Shown here one piece after another: positions 38,356 through 47,078 of a stretch of DNA of 49,618 nucleotides (the stretch's first letter is position 1; each line of letters opens with the position of its first letter). A program made the translations under genes and the position numbers. The notes under the pieces are model-generated. The model made no database searches. It saw only the letters and a program-made list of their open reading frames with translations, and had not been told where the DNA came from. Source of the stretch: Desulfuromonadaceae bacterium (GTDB lineage: Bacteria; Desulfobacterota; Desulfuromonadia; Desulfuromonadales; SZUA-540); contig QKGY01000088.1 of the NCBI GenBank assembly GCA_003250235.1, positions 1 through 49,618 of the forward strand. The letters are read 5' to 3'.

Positions 38356-38736
38356 CTACGCAGTCAGATTGAGAAGACGCTTGGCGCATTCTATGATCTT
38401 GTTCGTCTGAATCGGCTTGGTGATGTACTCATTGGCCCCAAGAGCCAGAGCTCTTTCGCGGTCTTCGTGAGCGCCCTCTGTCGTGATGATAACAATCGGG
38501 ACCGCCTTGTAATGCGGATCATTTCGTACGAGACTGACCAGTTTGAGACCATCCATAATGGGCATGTTGATATCGGTAAAGATAAGATCAAATACCTCTC
38601 CGGACAGCTTTTTCAGTCCGTCGACGCCATCGCTGGCCTCGACAATTGAGAGCCCCCGCAAACGCTTGAGAGCAAAAACGATCAATTGACGCATCGTTGG
38701 TGAGTCTTCAACGACAAGGACCTTATATGTGGACAT
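38356..38736 (-). CDS. cheY: single-domain response regulator (CheY-like), operon distal
   Basis: 126 residues, receiver only. Acidic pocket E10/D11, phospho-acceptor D55 (FTDINMPIMDG), T87 in IITTEG and K107 (ITKP) are all present. It is closely related to the receiver at 49126-49494; both share EDSPTMRxLIV and TDINMP. The two bracket the chemosensory operon, being last and first. It could be an output regulator or a phosphate sink. It lies 18 bases after the GAF protein stop. Confidence 0.92.
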   Translation of the reverse strand: MSTYKVLVVEDSPTMRQLIVFALKRLRGLSIVEASDGVDGLKKLSGEVFDLIFTDINMPIMDGLKLVSLVRNDPHYKAVPIVIITTEGAHEDRERALALGANEYITKPIQTNKIIECAKRLLNLTA

Positions 38737-38754
38737 GGAACCCTCCCAGAAAAA

Positions 38755-39585
38755 TTATTTGGTCAGCAGATCCAAAAACCCCTGAATGGTCGAAAGCTTA
38801 CGCTCCGACTCCGAATACAGCTTAGAAGAAAAAATAGCGGTAGCCGCATGGCCGGCCAACAGGGTAAACAATTCATAATCCACATCGGCGAATCGCTTTT
38901 TCTGAACCAGCAATTTATAAATAGCAATGACCCCGATGACATGCTCCTTGATTTTCAGAGGGATACACACGATGGGATGATGAAAATCCCTCGTGTAATG
39001 TTCCATGTCTTCAATAAAATAATTTTCTCCGGTTTTGGCCATCTGCCCGATAATTCCCTCGCCGATGGAGATCAGCGGGAGTTCTTCCTTGGTGACGCCC
39101 TCAGAGGCGACGGCCTGCAGTTTGTTGCTCTTCTCATCCAGCAGCAGGACAGAGAATTCCTCGGCCCCAATGAGATTGATGACAATCTCCATGATGATCT
39201 GCAGGACTTCTTTGAAATCGAGGGTGGAGTGAAGCTGATAGGAGGCGATATAGAGATTGGCGAGGTTGTTGTTTTCCGTTTCAATTTCGACATAGCGGTT
39301 GGCGAAATTATGGTTTTCCGCTTCAATCTGCTGAATGCGGTCCAGAATCTCTACTTTCTCGGCCTCAAGCTCCTCAACCCGTTTGCGGAGCTTTTTATAT
39401 TCTTCATCCCCCACCGCATGAGGTGAGGCATTGTGCTTGTTCGCCTCCTCAATTTGAAGGATCTGATAACGCAAGCGTTCATTTTCCCGGAGAAGTTCCT
39501 GGGTGAACTCGGCCCCCTTCTTAAAAACCTGGAGGAATTCTTCCGCCCTCTTCACGGTCCCTTTATCGTCATAGGTTTCGCTCAT
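38755..39585 (-). CDS. coiled-coil GAF-domain protein
   Basis: 276 residues from the ATG at 39585 (AGGAGTTTGG upstream). The N-terminal ~115 residues form a long coiled coil (ENERLRYQILQIEEANKHN, LRKRVEELEAEKVEILDRI, ENHNFANRYVEIETENNNLA). The GAF domain covers about 120-265 (LHSTLDFKEVLQIIMEIVIN, EEFSVLLLD, VCIPLKIKEHVIGVIAIYK). No catalytic output domain follows. It may bind a small ligand and act as a sensor or scaffold for the chemosensory array. It lies between cheB and the distal cheY. Confidence 0.85.
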   Translation of the reverse strand: MSETYDDKGTVKRAEEFLQVFKKGAEFTQELLRENERLRYQILQIEEANKHNASPHAVGDEEYKKLRKRVEELEAEKVEILDRIQQIEAENHNFANRYVEIETENNNLANLYIASYQLHSTLDFKEVLQIIMEIVINLIGAEEFSVLLLDEKSNKLQAVASEGVTKEELPLISIGEGIIGQMAKTGENYFIEDMEHYTRDFHHPIVCIPLKIKEHVIGVIAIYKLLVQKKRFADVDYELFTLLAGHAATAIFSSKLYSESERKLSTIQGFLDLLTK

Positions 39586-39663
39586 TCCAAACTCCTGGGT
39601 AAAATTCTTTGTAACGGTTGCGGCCAATCCTACCAGTCCCCCGTTAAAATTACCAGTATTTCC

Positions 39664-40731
39664 TTAATACCCGCAACGCCTTAAAATTTCAGTACATAGC
39701 TTGGGAAGAGGGACTATTTTATCGACCATTCCGGTAGCAATGGCTTCTTTGGGCATCCCGAAGACAACGCTGCTCTCTTCAGCTTCCGCCAGGACCTGCG
39801 CCCCCTGGTTTTTGGCGGCAATCACTCCCCGGGCGCCATCATTTCCCATCCCTGTCAAAACAACGGCAAGAAGATTTTTCCCGAACATTTTCCCCGCTGA
39901 CTCAAACAGCGCGTCGACACCCGGCACATACCGTTGACCGGCATCAGGCTCAACCACATGGGCAACGATCTGATCCCCGTCACGCTGAAAACGCAGGTTT
40001 TTGCCTCCGGGGGCAAGAAGCACCCGCCCGGGCGCCATGATGTCGCCGGTCTGGGCTTCCTTGATTTCCAAAGCACAGAAATTGTTCAATCGGTCCGCAA
40101 ACGCTTTGGTAAAACCTGGAGGCATATGCTGGGCAATGGCGAATCCGACAGGAATGGGCTCCTTGATTCCGGATAAAATGGTTTGGAGAGCCGGCGGTCC
40201 ACCTGTCGATGCCCCGATGACCACCTGTGTAATACCGTCCCTTTGAGCGTAAGTCTTTTTTCGAAGCGCCGAAGGTGTAGCATTTTTTGAGCGTTGAAGG
40301 TCAGCAACGGGACGCTTCAGGATCTTGTTCATATCCGTGCGAGCGATTTCACGAACTTTTCGATGAAGGTCTTCCCGGATATTGATCAACTCAGGGGACA
40401 CCTTCGGGGTCGGTTTGGCAACAAACTCGACGGCACCGAGTTCGAGGGCTTTGAACACATTCTCATCTTCCGACCGCGCCGAGACAACGATGACGGGAGT
40501 GGGCTGGTTCTGCATGACAATCCGCAAAAAGGCGAAACCGTCCATTCTGGGCATTTCCAAATCGAGCGTAATCAGGTCCGGTTTGAGATCAAAAACTTTG
40601 CGTAGCCCCTCTTCCCCATTACAGGCATACGAGACAACTTCGACACCCGGGATATCTTCAAGAATCTTGGTGATCGTTCTGCGGTTATAGGCGGAGTCGT
40701 CAACAACAAGCACGCGAACCAGAGTATTCAT
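39664..40731 (-). CDS. cheB: chemotaxis protein-glutamate methylesterase CheB
   Basis: 355 residues. A receiver domain (D11, D57 in LITLDLEMPRMDG, K106) is joined by a basic linker to the esterase domain with S175 in VIGASTGGPPA, H202 in AQHMPPGF and the catalytic Asp in GMGNDGARG. It demethylates or deamidates receptor glutamates after phosphorylation by CheA. It overlaps the cheR stop by four bases. No receptor is in the window, so the target MCP is elsewhere. Confidence 0.96.
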   Translation of the reverse strand: MNTLVRVLVVDDSAYNRRTITKILEDIPGVEVVSYACNGEEGLRKVFDLKPDLITLDLEMPRMDGFAFLRIVMQNQPTPVIVVSARSEDENVFKALELGAVEFVAKPTPKVSPELINIREDLHRKVREIARTDMNKILKRPVADLQRSKNATPSALRKKTYAQRDGITQVVIGASTGGPPALQTILSGIKEPIPVGFAIAQHMPPGFTKAFADRLNNFCALEIKEAQTGDIMAPGRVLLAPGGKNLRFQRDGDQIVAHVVEPDAGQRYVPGVDALFESAGKMFGKNLLAVVLTGMGNDGARGVIAAKNQGAQVLAEAEESSVVFGMPKEAIATGMVDKIVPLPKLCTEILRRCGY

Positions 40732-41588
40732 CCAGCGCCTCCGTCAAAAGCGTTGAGGGGGGGGCGCTGGTAAACCATATCGTGCGTATAATGACGGAGC
40801 GTAAAGGCGTTGGAGATATTCATGAGCGACTCCGAGTGCCCTAGTAAAAGGAAGCCTCCGGAACGCAATCGCTGATAAAAACTCTCCACGACCTTTTTTT
40901 TGGCTGCGAGGTCGAAATAGATGATCACATTTCGGCAGAAGATAATATCCATCTTCCCCAGAAGGGAAACCCGGGGGTTGTCGAAGAGGTTCAGATGGCT
41001 GATGGTCACGAGGAATTTACCCTCAACCGGGCTGAAAAAACGTTTCTGGTATTCCTGGGGTGTCGTTCGGAACGATGATGCGCCATAGACGCCCTTTCGA
41101 GCAACCTGCAGCACTCGCTGGCTGATATCCGTGCCGATGATATCAATATGGAAGTCGGACAACAGGGGGTTCTCCATCAGAAGCATGGCGATGGTATAGG
41201 GTTCTTCTCCGGAAGAACATCCCGCACTCCAGATTCTCAGCCTTTTGTCCCCGTCTTTTTCTTTGGTATGGATGATCTCAGGGATGATTTCCTCGGTCAG
41301 GGTTCTCAGTTGAAAATCCTCCCGAAAAAAATACGTCTCGTTGGTGGTCAGAATGTCGATGAGTTCTGTGAGTTCCTGGTCCTTGTCCTTGTTATAACGC
41401 AGGAAATAATAGTAGTCCTTGAAAGAGTTCAGTCGAAGATGCTGAAGCCTCCTTCCAAGTCTCTTCTCCAGGAGATATTTGGAATCCTCCATGAAATTCA
41501 GGCCGCAGTACTGATACACAAAGTCCCGGATCAAACGGAACTCTTCGGCCGACATGGGAATTTCAGGAGTAAAGAACAACATGGACAT
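40728..41588 (-). CDS. cheR: chemotaxis protein methyltransferase CheR
   Basis: 286 residues. The N-terminal helical domain (EFRLIRDFVYQYCGLNF, LEKRLGRRLQHLRLNSF) is followed by the SAM domain with TNETYFFRED, IWSAGCSSGEEPYTIAM, IIGTDISQRVLQVARKG and FCRNVIIYF. It methylates receptor Glu residues with SAM. An alternative start, MSAEEF, lies 11 codons in. It is flanked by the HEAT-repeat gene and cheB. Confidence 0.96.
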   Translation of the reverse strand: MSMLFFTPEIPMSAEEFRLIRDFVYQYCGLNFMEDSKYLLEKRLGRRLQHLRLNSFKDYYYFLRYNKDKDQELTELIDILTTNETYFFREDFQLRTLTEEIIPEIIHTKEKDGDKRLRIWSAGCSSGEEPYTIAMLLMENPLLSDFHIDIIGTDISQRVLQVARKGVYGASSFRTTPQEYQKRFFSPVEGKFLVTISHLNLFDNPRVSLLGKMDIIFCRNVIIYFDLAAKKKVVESFYQRLRSGGFLLLGHSESLMNISNAFTLRHYTHDMVYQRPPLNAFDGGAG

Positions 41589-41595
41589 GCTATGC

Positions 41596-43614
41596 CTACC
41601 CCGCTTTGAGACTCTGAATCACGTCATGGAGAAGGGCTCGGACCAGATCGTCATCTTCGTCTGCAAGCTGACGCTCCAACACAGGAAGACACTTTTCCCC
41701 TTCGAAGTCGGAGAGAATTCTGGCTACCGTCATACGGACTTCGTAATTCGGATGTTTCACGAGCCGGGATTGGGCCTCCTCATTCAGCCAGTCGACCCTC
41801 CCCGACGCGGCCAATATCTGCAGAGAGGCGTTGACGACCTCTCCGTCTGGATGACCCAGCGCTTCGACGAGAAGAGGATACGCCTCCGAAATGTTCTCAG
41901 CCGCCAAGGCCTCCAAGGCAGCAATGGCAACAAGACCGACAGGATCTTTGAGGGCAACACGGAGCATGTTGGCCGTCTGGGCGCCCGAGAGCTGACCGGC
42001 AGCCCTGACAGCAGCAACCCGCACCCAGAGATCTTCATCCTGAAGCGCAAGCTGTAAAGGCTGAAGAATGTCTTCTCCCCTTCTCCCGCCCAGGATTTCA
42101 ATAGCCAGGCGCCTCACCTCGGCATCTTCGTCGGTCAGAGCCAGTCGGAGATTATCCAGAACTTTTGAACCGGGGATTTCTCCCAAGGCTTTCACAGCGC
42201 TCTGACGCACCATGGCCGACTCGTCCTTCAGGGCAAAAAGGATGGGGGCTTCACTTTCGGACCGATCTATGCGTCCGAGAATATTGACAGCGTACATGCG
42301 CTGCTGAGGATCTTCATCGGAAAGCAGCGCTTTTAATGCCGATAAGATCGTTGCCGGATGTTGCCTCCCCAGCAGACACAAGGCCTCCATGGCACTGGCG
42401 CGCACTTCCTGGGAAGAATCGCGGAGCCGTTCTATAAGAGGCGGTATGGCCTTTTCGTCGCCGAGATGCCCCAGAGAATGTGCACAGACGGATCGCAACG
42501 CCACATCATCAGAACAAAGGCCCTCCAGAAGTAAGGGAAAACTTTCGGGGCACCGCGTCGTTCCGAATACGTACGCCAGATAGGGTTTCTGATACGCTTC
42601 GGTTTGACGCCAGAGGGGTAACAGCGCCAGAGACGCTTCTTTGCCCATTCCGATCAACACCCCCGCCGCCTCTTCGCGTAACTCTTCGCTGGCGAAAAGC
42701 GGCAGGATACGATCGACGAACCGGACATCTTTAAGAAGACCAAGGAGACGCAAAGAGGCTCGCCGGATTTTCGCCTGACTGTTTTCAAGCTGATCGGCCA
42801 AGTGCTCGCCAACCCGAAGATCTTTAGCGTCGGCCAGATAACGGGATACGTCCTCGGGGAACATACGTGAGATCTGTTCAAGAGCCATGACGGCAGCCTG
42901 TCTCACATTCGCCATCGTGTCACCGAGTCCCCGAACGAGTTCGGGAACGGCTTCAACACCCCCGACTCGACCCAGACAGTCAAAAAGCGCCTTTCGCAAT
43001 AAAGGCTCATTTTTGAACACCAGGAGCTCCTGAACGGGAACATGAGACCCGATCTGACCAAGGGCTTGAAGGATCGTAAACCGGAAAAGCAGGTCCGCCG
43101 TTTCCATATTTTTCAAAAGGGGGGGAACAGCGTCAGGGGCTCCGATTTTCCCAAGATTTTCCGCAGCAGCGGCTCTAACATTGCTGTCTACGTCAGAGAG
43201 AGCCTGTACCATGTATTTGAGGCTGGTGGAATCACCTATTTCGCCGAGGATATCCAAGACAAACTTGCGTACATCATGGTCCTGACAAGTGAGTTCTGAA
43301 ATCAGAAACGGAAGGGCTTTTTTCCCGAGGCGGGTCAGCGTTTCGACTGCGGCATTCCGCAAGCCTGCATTGTCCTGGGAGTGCAGCAAAGAAATAATTT
43401 CCGGGATATGATCGCCAAGATCCTTTTGCGCAAGAAAAAGTTCTGTAGCTTCCTTTCTTACCCGCCAGCTCGAATCCCCCATCGCCTGGTAAAGCAGGGG
43501 GAATTTTTCCGAGTTCACAAGCGGTGCAAGCTGTCTTAGCCCCTGTAATCGCTGCTCTTCAAGGGGGGATTGGAGCAGTTTTGCTACATCCGCAGTTGTT
43601 TCCAAGGCAGTCAC
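41596..43614 (-). CDS. HEAT-repeat protein of the chemosensory operon
   Basis: 672 residues starting at a GTG (AAAGGAATCAGG upstream). Nearly the whole chain consists of ~31-37-residue bihelical repeats with the pattern VRxxAxxxLGxxxxxxAVPxLxxxLxD (for example NVRAAAAENLGKIGAPDAVP and EVRASAMEALCLLG), about fifteen to twenty of them. It forms an alpha-solenoid for protein-protein binding. There is no signal peptide or catalytic domain. Set between a receiver and cheR, it may scaffold or bind methylation or array proteins. HEAT proteins have been noted in some delta-proteobacterial che clusters, with unknown role. Confidence 0.9.
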   Translation of the reverse strand: MTALETTADVAKLLQSPLEEQRLQGLRQLAPLVNSEKFPLLYQAMGDSSWRVRKEATELFLAQKDLGDHIPEIISLLHSQDNAGLRNAAVETLTRLGKKALPFLISELTCQDHDVRKFVLDILGEIGDSTSLKYMVQALSDVDSNVRAAAAENLGKIGAPDAVPPLLKNMETADLLFRFTILQALGQIGSHVPVQELLVFKNEPLLRKALFDCLGRVGGVEAVPELVRGLGDTMANVRQAAVMALEQISRMFPEDVSRYLADAKDLRVGEHLADQLENSQAKIRRASLRLLGLLKDVRFVDRILPLFASEELREEAAGVLIGMGKEASLALLPLWRQTEAYQKPYLAYVFGTTRCPESFPLLLEGLCSDDVALRSVCAHSLGHLGDEKAIPPLIERLRDSSQEVRASAMEALCLLGRQHPATILSALKALLSDEDPQQRMYAVNILGRIDRSESEAPILFALKDESAMVRQSAVKALGEIPGSKVLDNLRLALTDEDAEVRRLAIEILGGRRGEDILQPLQLALQDEDLWVRVAAVRAAGQLSGAQTANMLRVALKDPVGLVAIAALEALAAENISEAYPLLVEALGHPDGEVVNASLQILAASGRVDWLNEEAQSRLVKHPNYEVRMTVARILSDFEGEKCLPVLERQLADEDDDLVRALLHDVIQSLKAG

Positions 43615-43624
43615 CCTGATTCCT

Positions 43625-44536
43625 TTAAGACTGGAGTTCTTTTTTACGGCTCTCGATCAGGGACGAAAACGCCTGGTGCAGGAAATCCTGTCCGTGTAAT
43701 TCCCGCCCCTGAAAACGATCGGCAAACAATCGCTTACCCTCTTCGATTTCCGGAGCCAGGATCTCAAAAAACTTCCCCGTGCGGATGCCGTCGTCGACTT
43801 TTTTCTGATTGTACAAGGCGATATCGGAAACAATGATCCGGGCCAGACGCTTGGCCTTTTCCTCATCGTCGCCTGAAATACCGCCATCTTCCAACTTATG
43901 AATTTTACTTTTTATTTTTTCTATGGTTGATGTTCTGGTCCCGTCGGAAGAGTCTCCATCCCGCTCATCCGCTGAATCGGCTCCGGGAGCGAACAGGGGT
44001 GTTGTTCCGGAAACCAGGTTTTTGACCTTATCAACAAGATCACCCGGTATATGGTGTTTCTCGATATAGTCATCAGCCCCATATAAGGAAGCGGGTGTCC
44101 GTTTATAGGCCGTCTTGTTATAAACCGAAGAGATCAGGATGATCTTTACACTTCCCAACCCGGGCTTATTTCTGATTTTTTCAACAGCCTCAAAAGCATA
44201 GAGCCCTGGCAGGGCCACATCCATCAGGGCGACATGCGGGGGCGCCTTTTCCATAAGACTCAGGGCCTGGGTCCCCTCTGAGCATACCTCGCAGACGATA
44301 CCGGCTTCACCAAGCAGGGTCTTCACCGTCGTGCACATCTGCGGATCGCTGTGAGCCACCAGGACCCTAATCGGCTGGACGACCTCCAGCTCAACAGCCA
44401 ATGCCTCAGGCACAGGGACATCGATGCGAAAGGTCTTGCGGCATCGTGCACATTTAAGGGTAAGACGTTTTCCACTGCGACTGCGATTGACGTCTAGACG
44501 GAAACGCGCCGAGCACTCGGGGCATTCAACAATCAT
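43625..44536 (-). CDS. receiver-domain protein with N-terminal MJ0042-type zinc ribbon
   Basis: 303 residues. C5, C8, C29 and C32 (CPECSARFRLD..LKCARCRKTFRI) make a zinc ribbon of the MJ0042 type. The receiver spans about 55-172 with phospho-acceptor D106 (VALMDVALPG) and K160. However, the usual acidic pair is only HSDPQ, so one Asp of the metal site is missing. The C-terminal ~120 residues (DDEEKAKRLARIIVSDIALY, then KKVDDGIRTGKFFE) are helical, charged and unlike any known output domain. The same C-terminal segment IVSDIALYNQKKV occurs in zinc-ribbon proteins of delta-proteobacteria, as far as I recall. Possible role: regulated adaptor. Confidence 0.85.
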   Translation of the reverse strand: MIVECPECSARFRLDVNRSRSGKRLTLKCARCRKTFRIDVPVPEALAVELEVVQPIRVLVAHSDPQMCTTVKTLLGEAGIVCEVCSEGTQALSLMEKAPPHVALMDVALPGLYAFEAVEKIRNKPGLGSVKIILISSVYNKTAYKRTPASLYGADDYIEKHHIPGDLVDKVKNLVSGTTPLFAPGADSADERDGDSSDGTRTSTIEKIKSKIHKLEDGGISGDDEEKAKRLARIIVSDIALYNQKKVDDGIRTGKFFEILAPEIEEGKRLFADRFQGRELHGQDFLHQAFSSLIESRKKELQS

Positions 44537-44595
44537 TGAAACCTCATACGATCAACGTGGAACTTAAGACGAAAGATCCGATTGTATACACCGAA

Positions 44596-45135
44596 TCAGA
44601 TCGGGTCCTCAATGTATTCTTCGGTTTGCATGGGGATTTTCTGAAGATCGATGGACTCTCCGGAAGAAAGCACCTTCTCCAGGTCAAGAATCATCAGGAG
44701 GTCATCGTCGTAGCGACAGACGCCGAGAAAAAATTCCGTCCCCTTCCCTTTTAAAAAATGAGGAGCAGGATAGACCTCTTTTCTGGAGTATCGTCGGACT
44801 TCCGTCACATCATCCACCTGGAGGCCGATAATCTTTCCGGAAAAGGCACAAATCAGAATTCGTTCCTTTTTCTGTCTGGAAACAACTTTCTGACTGAACC
44901 TCTTACGCAAGTCGAGAACGGGAATAACCGCTCCTCGAAGGTTAAACACACCCTCGACGAAAGGCGGAGCATTGGGAATCGGCGTAAGTTTCTGAGGGCG
45001 GATGATTTCCTTGATACGCCGAATATCGATGGCGTACATCTCTTCCCCAACGCGGAAACACGCCAGTTGGATTTCCTGAAGCCCTTTTTCCGTCTCTACA
45101 GGATCTGCGGTCTTGCGAAGATAGTGCTGGGTCAT
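44596..45135 (-). CDS. cheW: CheW coupling protein (operon second copy)
   Basis: 179 residues with one CheW domain at about 20-160 (LACFRVGEEMYAIDIRRIKEI, GVFNLRGAVIPVLDLRKRF, GLQVDDVTEVRRY). It couples receptors to CheA. The C-terminal ~20 residues are acidic. It overlaps the receiver gene upstream by four bases. It differs from the other CheW (45520) by lacking a long N-terminal extension, so the two may serve different receptors or array positions. Confidence 0.93.
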   Translation of the reverse strand: MTQHYLRKTADPVETEKGLQEIQLACFRVGEEMYAIDIRRIKEIIRPQKLTPIPNAPPFVEGVFNLRGAVIPVLDLRKRFSQKVVSRQKKERILICAFSGKIIGLQVDDVTEVRRYSRKEVYPAPHFLKGKGTEFFLGVCRYDDDLLMILDLEKVLSSGESIDLQKIPMQTEEYIEDPI

Positions 45136-45503
45136 TTAGAAAGAAACCTTTGAATGGTTTCAATGACCATCACGGATTTAAATGGTTTGGTAATATACCA
45201 GTCCGCCCCGACTTTCTCCCCCTTGGCCATGTCTTCCCGGCTTTTCTTGGCAGTCAGCATGATTACCGGGATATGTTTGGTCTCGGGGTTTTCCTTGATC
45301 CTCCGGCAGACCTCGAACCCGTCAATCTGCGGCAACATAATATCCAGAAGAACCAGATCCGCAGGGTCCTCTGCAAGAGAATCGAGAGCGGCCTGCCCGT
45401 TGGTGACTCCTGTCACGTCATACCCCTTGGAGGTAAGCAGAATACTTTCGAGTTTAAGCAAACTCTCCTCATCCTCAACGATCAAGATCTTCTTCTTGGA
45501 CAC
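45132..45503 (-). CDS. single-domain response regulator
   Basis: 123 residues from a GTG at 45503 (GAAAGGAGCGGCCAA upstream). Receiver residues are E10/D11 with E12, phospho-acceptor D54 (LVLLDIMLPQIDG), T and K105 (ITKPF). The sequence is closer to PleD/DivK-type receivers (KILIVEDEESL, HIPVIMLTAKKSREDMAKG) than to CheY. It lies between two cheW genes and overlaps the downstream one by four bases, so its level is tied to CheW. Confidence 0.9.
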   Translation of the reverse strand: MSKKKILIVEDEESLLKLESILLTSKGYDVTGVTNGQAALDSLAEDPADLVLLDIMLPQIDGFEVCRRIKENPETKHIPVIMLTAKKSREDMAKGEKVGADWYITKPFKSVMVIETIQRFLSK

Positions 45504-45519
45504 TTGGCCGCTCCTTTCA

Positions 45520-46251
45520 TCAGACGCGTTCCGCATCGAGAACATTTCCCAAATTTAATAAAATAATCATGCGATCCTGAAATCGACCAACCCCTTTAAC
45601 CAGTTCTTTGTCGAGACCAGTAAGAATAGCGGGTGCGGGCTCAATCTTTTTCACAGGCATCTTGACAACCTGATTGATTCCATCAACAAAAAGGCCCGCC
45701 ATACGGTCGGAGCCCTGACATATTATAATACGGGAACTCGGTGAAACTTCAACCTTGCCCAGTTTCAAACGTTTTCGGAGATCGAAAATCGGCACCACAA
45801 TGCCACGCAAGGAGATAATGCCCAAAATAAAATCGGGAACACGCGGAATCTCCTCGATATCCCGCCACTTTATTATCTCGCTGATACTTTCAATGTCTAG
45901 TGCATATTCTTCATTCCCCAAAGAGAAGGTAAGCCACTGCTGGATGTCCTGCACATCTTCTTCATTTACGGCCACCAGCCCCTGGGCATAAGCTTCCTCC
46001 GTTGCAAAGTCGATCTCAGGACAATAGTTGAAGAGAGCCTCCAAAGGATCGTCGCTGGGAGGTTGAGGAAGGACCGTTGGCAGTTTCTGAGGGGATGACT
46101 GCACCACGGGCACGCCCTGGACAGATGACGAGGTCGGTTTACCGTTATTGCGGACGTCTTTGGTCGCAGGAGTACTTCTGGCCGTCGCTCCTTTATCTAC
46201 CAAGCCATCCTTCTGGGCTTTCGCTTTTTTTCTGATATCCGCCAAATCCAT
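45520..46251 (-). CDS. cheW: CheW coupling protein with ~100-residue N-terminal extension
   Basis: 243 residues. The CheW domain occupies about 105-243 (WLTFSLGNEEYALDIESISE, GIISLRGIVVPIFDLRKRLK, AGLFVDGINQVVKM). The first ~100 residues are a Pro/Ser/Gln-rich linker plus a short acidic segment (PSDDPLEALFNYCPEIDFAT). Such extensions may bind an extra partner or space the array. It lies 20 bases after the ATPase stop and before a receiver gene. Confidence 0.92.
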   Translation of the reverse strand: MDLADIRKKAKAQKDGLVDKGATARSTPATKDVRNNGKPTSSSVQGVPVVQSSPQKLPTVLPQPPSDDPLEALFNYCPEIDFATEEAYAQGLVAVNEEDVQDIQQWLTFSLGNEEYALDIESISEIIKWRDIEEIPRVPDFILGIISLRGIVVPIFDLRKRLKLGKVEVSPSSRIIICQGSDRMAGLFVDGINQVVKMPVKKIEPAPAILTGLDKELVKGVGRFQDRMIILLNLGNVLDAERV

Positions 46252-46271
46252 GATGCTCAGTCCGTTTCGTT

Positions 46272-47078
46272 CTAGCCGAGAAAATCGAGTTCAGCCACAA
46301 TAGATTGAAGGATGGCTGGGCCGACAAACCTTACTTCACGCCCGAACCCCTCTAAAAGAGCCAGCGAAGCGATCTGGTTGATTTTTCTCGGGATCCCAGA
46401 TGAATACTGATGGATCAACTCGACAGCTTCGTCTGAAAAAATGCCCGGTTCTCCCCCCGCGGTGGCAATGCGATGGTTAAGATATTCACGCGTATCCTCA
46501 AAACCGAGGGGGCGCAGATCATATTGCATTCCGATCCGCTGTCTCAGTGGCTCGAAAGCTCTGTGAGCCAGACGTTTCCGGAGTTCCGGTTGTCCCATAA
46601 GGATGATGCTCATCAGGTTACGATCGTCCAGCTGAAAATTGGTCAACAGACGAATTTCGTCAAACGTTTCCTTATGGGGAACAAGTTGTGCTTCATCGAT
46701 CACCAGAACGGGGCATACCCCTTCCTGGTAAAGGGTGAAAAGCGCGGTACCGATCTCTTCAAGAAGATCGGTCTTAAAACGCGATGGATCGGCGATATCC
46801 AAACGCAAAGCCAGGGAACGGAGAAACTCCATCGGCGTCAACCGCGGGTTGATGAACAGGATAACGCGATAACCTTCTCCAAGCTCATCCATCAACGCCC
46901 GTGACAGGGTAGTCTTTCCGCAGCCGATCTCTCCGGTCAGAAGCACCATATCCCGCTCTTCAACGGCATAGATCAAACGGGTAAGCGCTTCGCGATGCAT
47001 CCGGCTGAGATACAAAAACTTCGGATCCGGAGTCTTGCTGAACGGACGTTCCGTGAATCCGTAAAAATCCTCATACAT
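46272..47078 (-). CDS. ExeA/GspA-type AAA ATPase within the chemosensory operon
   Basis: 268 residues from the ATG at 47078, eight bases inside the cheA end. The N-terminal MYEDFYGFTERPFSKTPDP and FLYLSRMHREAL match ExeA. Walker A is GEIGCGKTT (49-57) and Walker B VLVIDEAQ (124-131), followed by the sensor-like NFQLDDRNLMSIILMGQPEL and the ExeA-type RQRIGMQYDLRPL. There is no membrane or peptidoglycan-binding part, unlike full GspA. In type II secretion such ATPases help assemble secretin through the wall. Its role in chemosensing is unknown; a cargo for pilus or array positioning is possible. Confidence 0.88.
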   Translation of the reverse strand: MYEDFYGFTERPFSKTPDPKFLYLSRMHREALTRLIYAVEERDMVLLTGEIGCGKTTLSRALMDELGEGYRVILFINPRLTPMEFLRSLALRLDIADPSRFKTDLLEEIGTALFTLYQEGVCPVLVIDEAQLVPHKETFDEIRLLTNFQLDDRNLMSIILMGQPELRKRLAHRAFEPLRQRIGMQYDLRPLGFEDTREYLNHRIATAGGEPGIFSDEAVELIHQYSSGIPRKINQIASLALLEGFGREVRFVGPAILQSIVAELDFLG

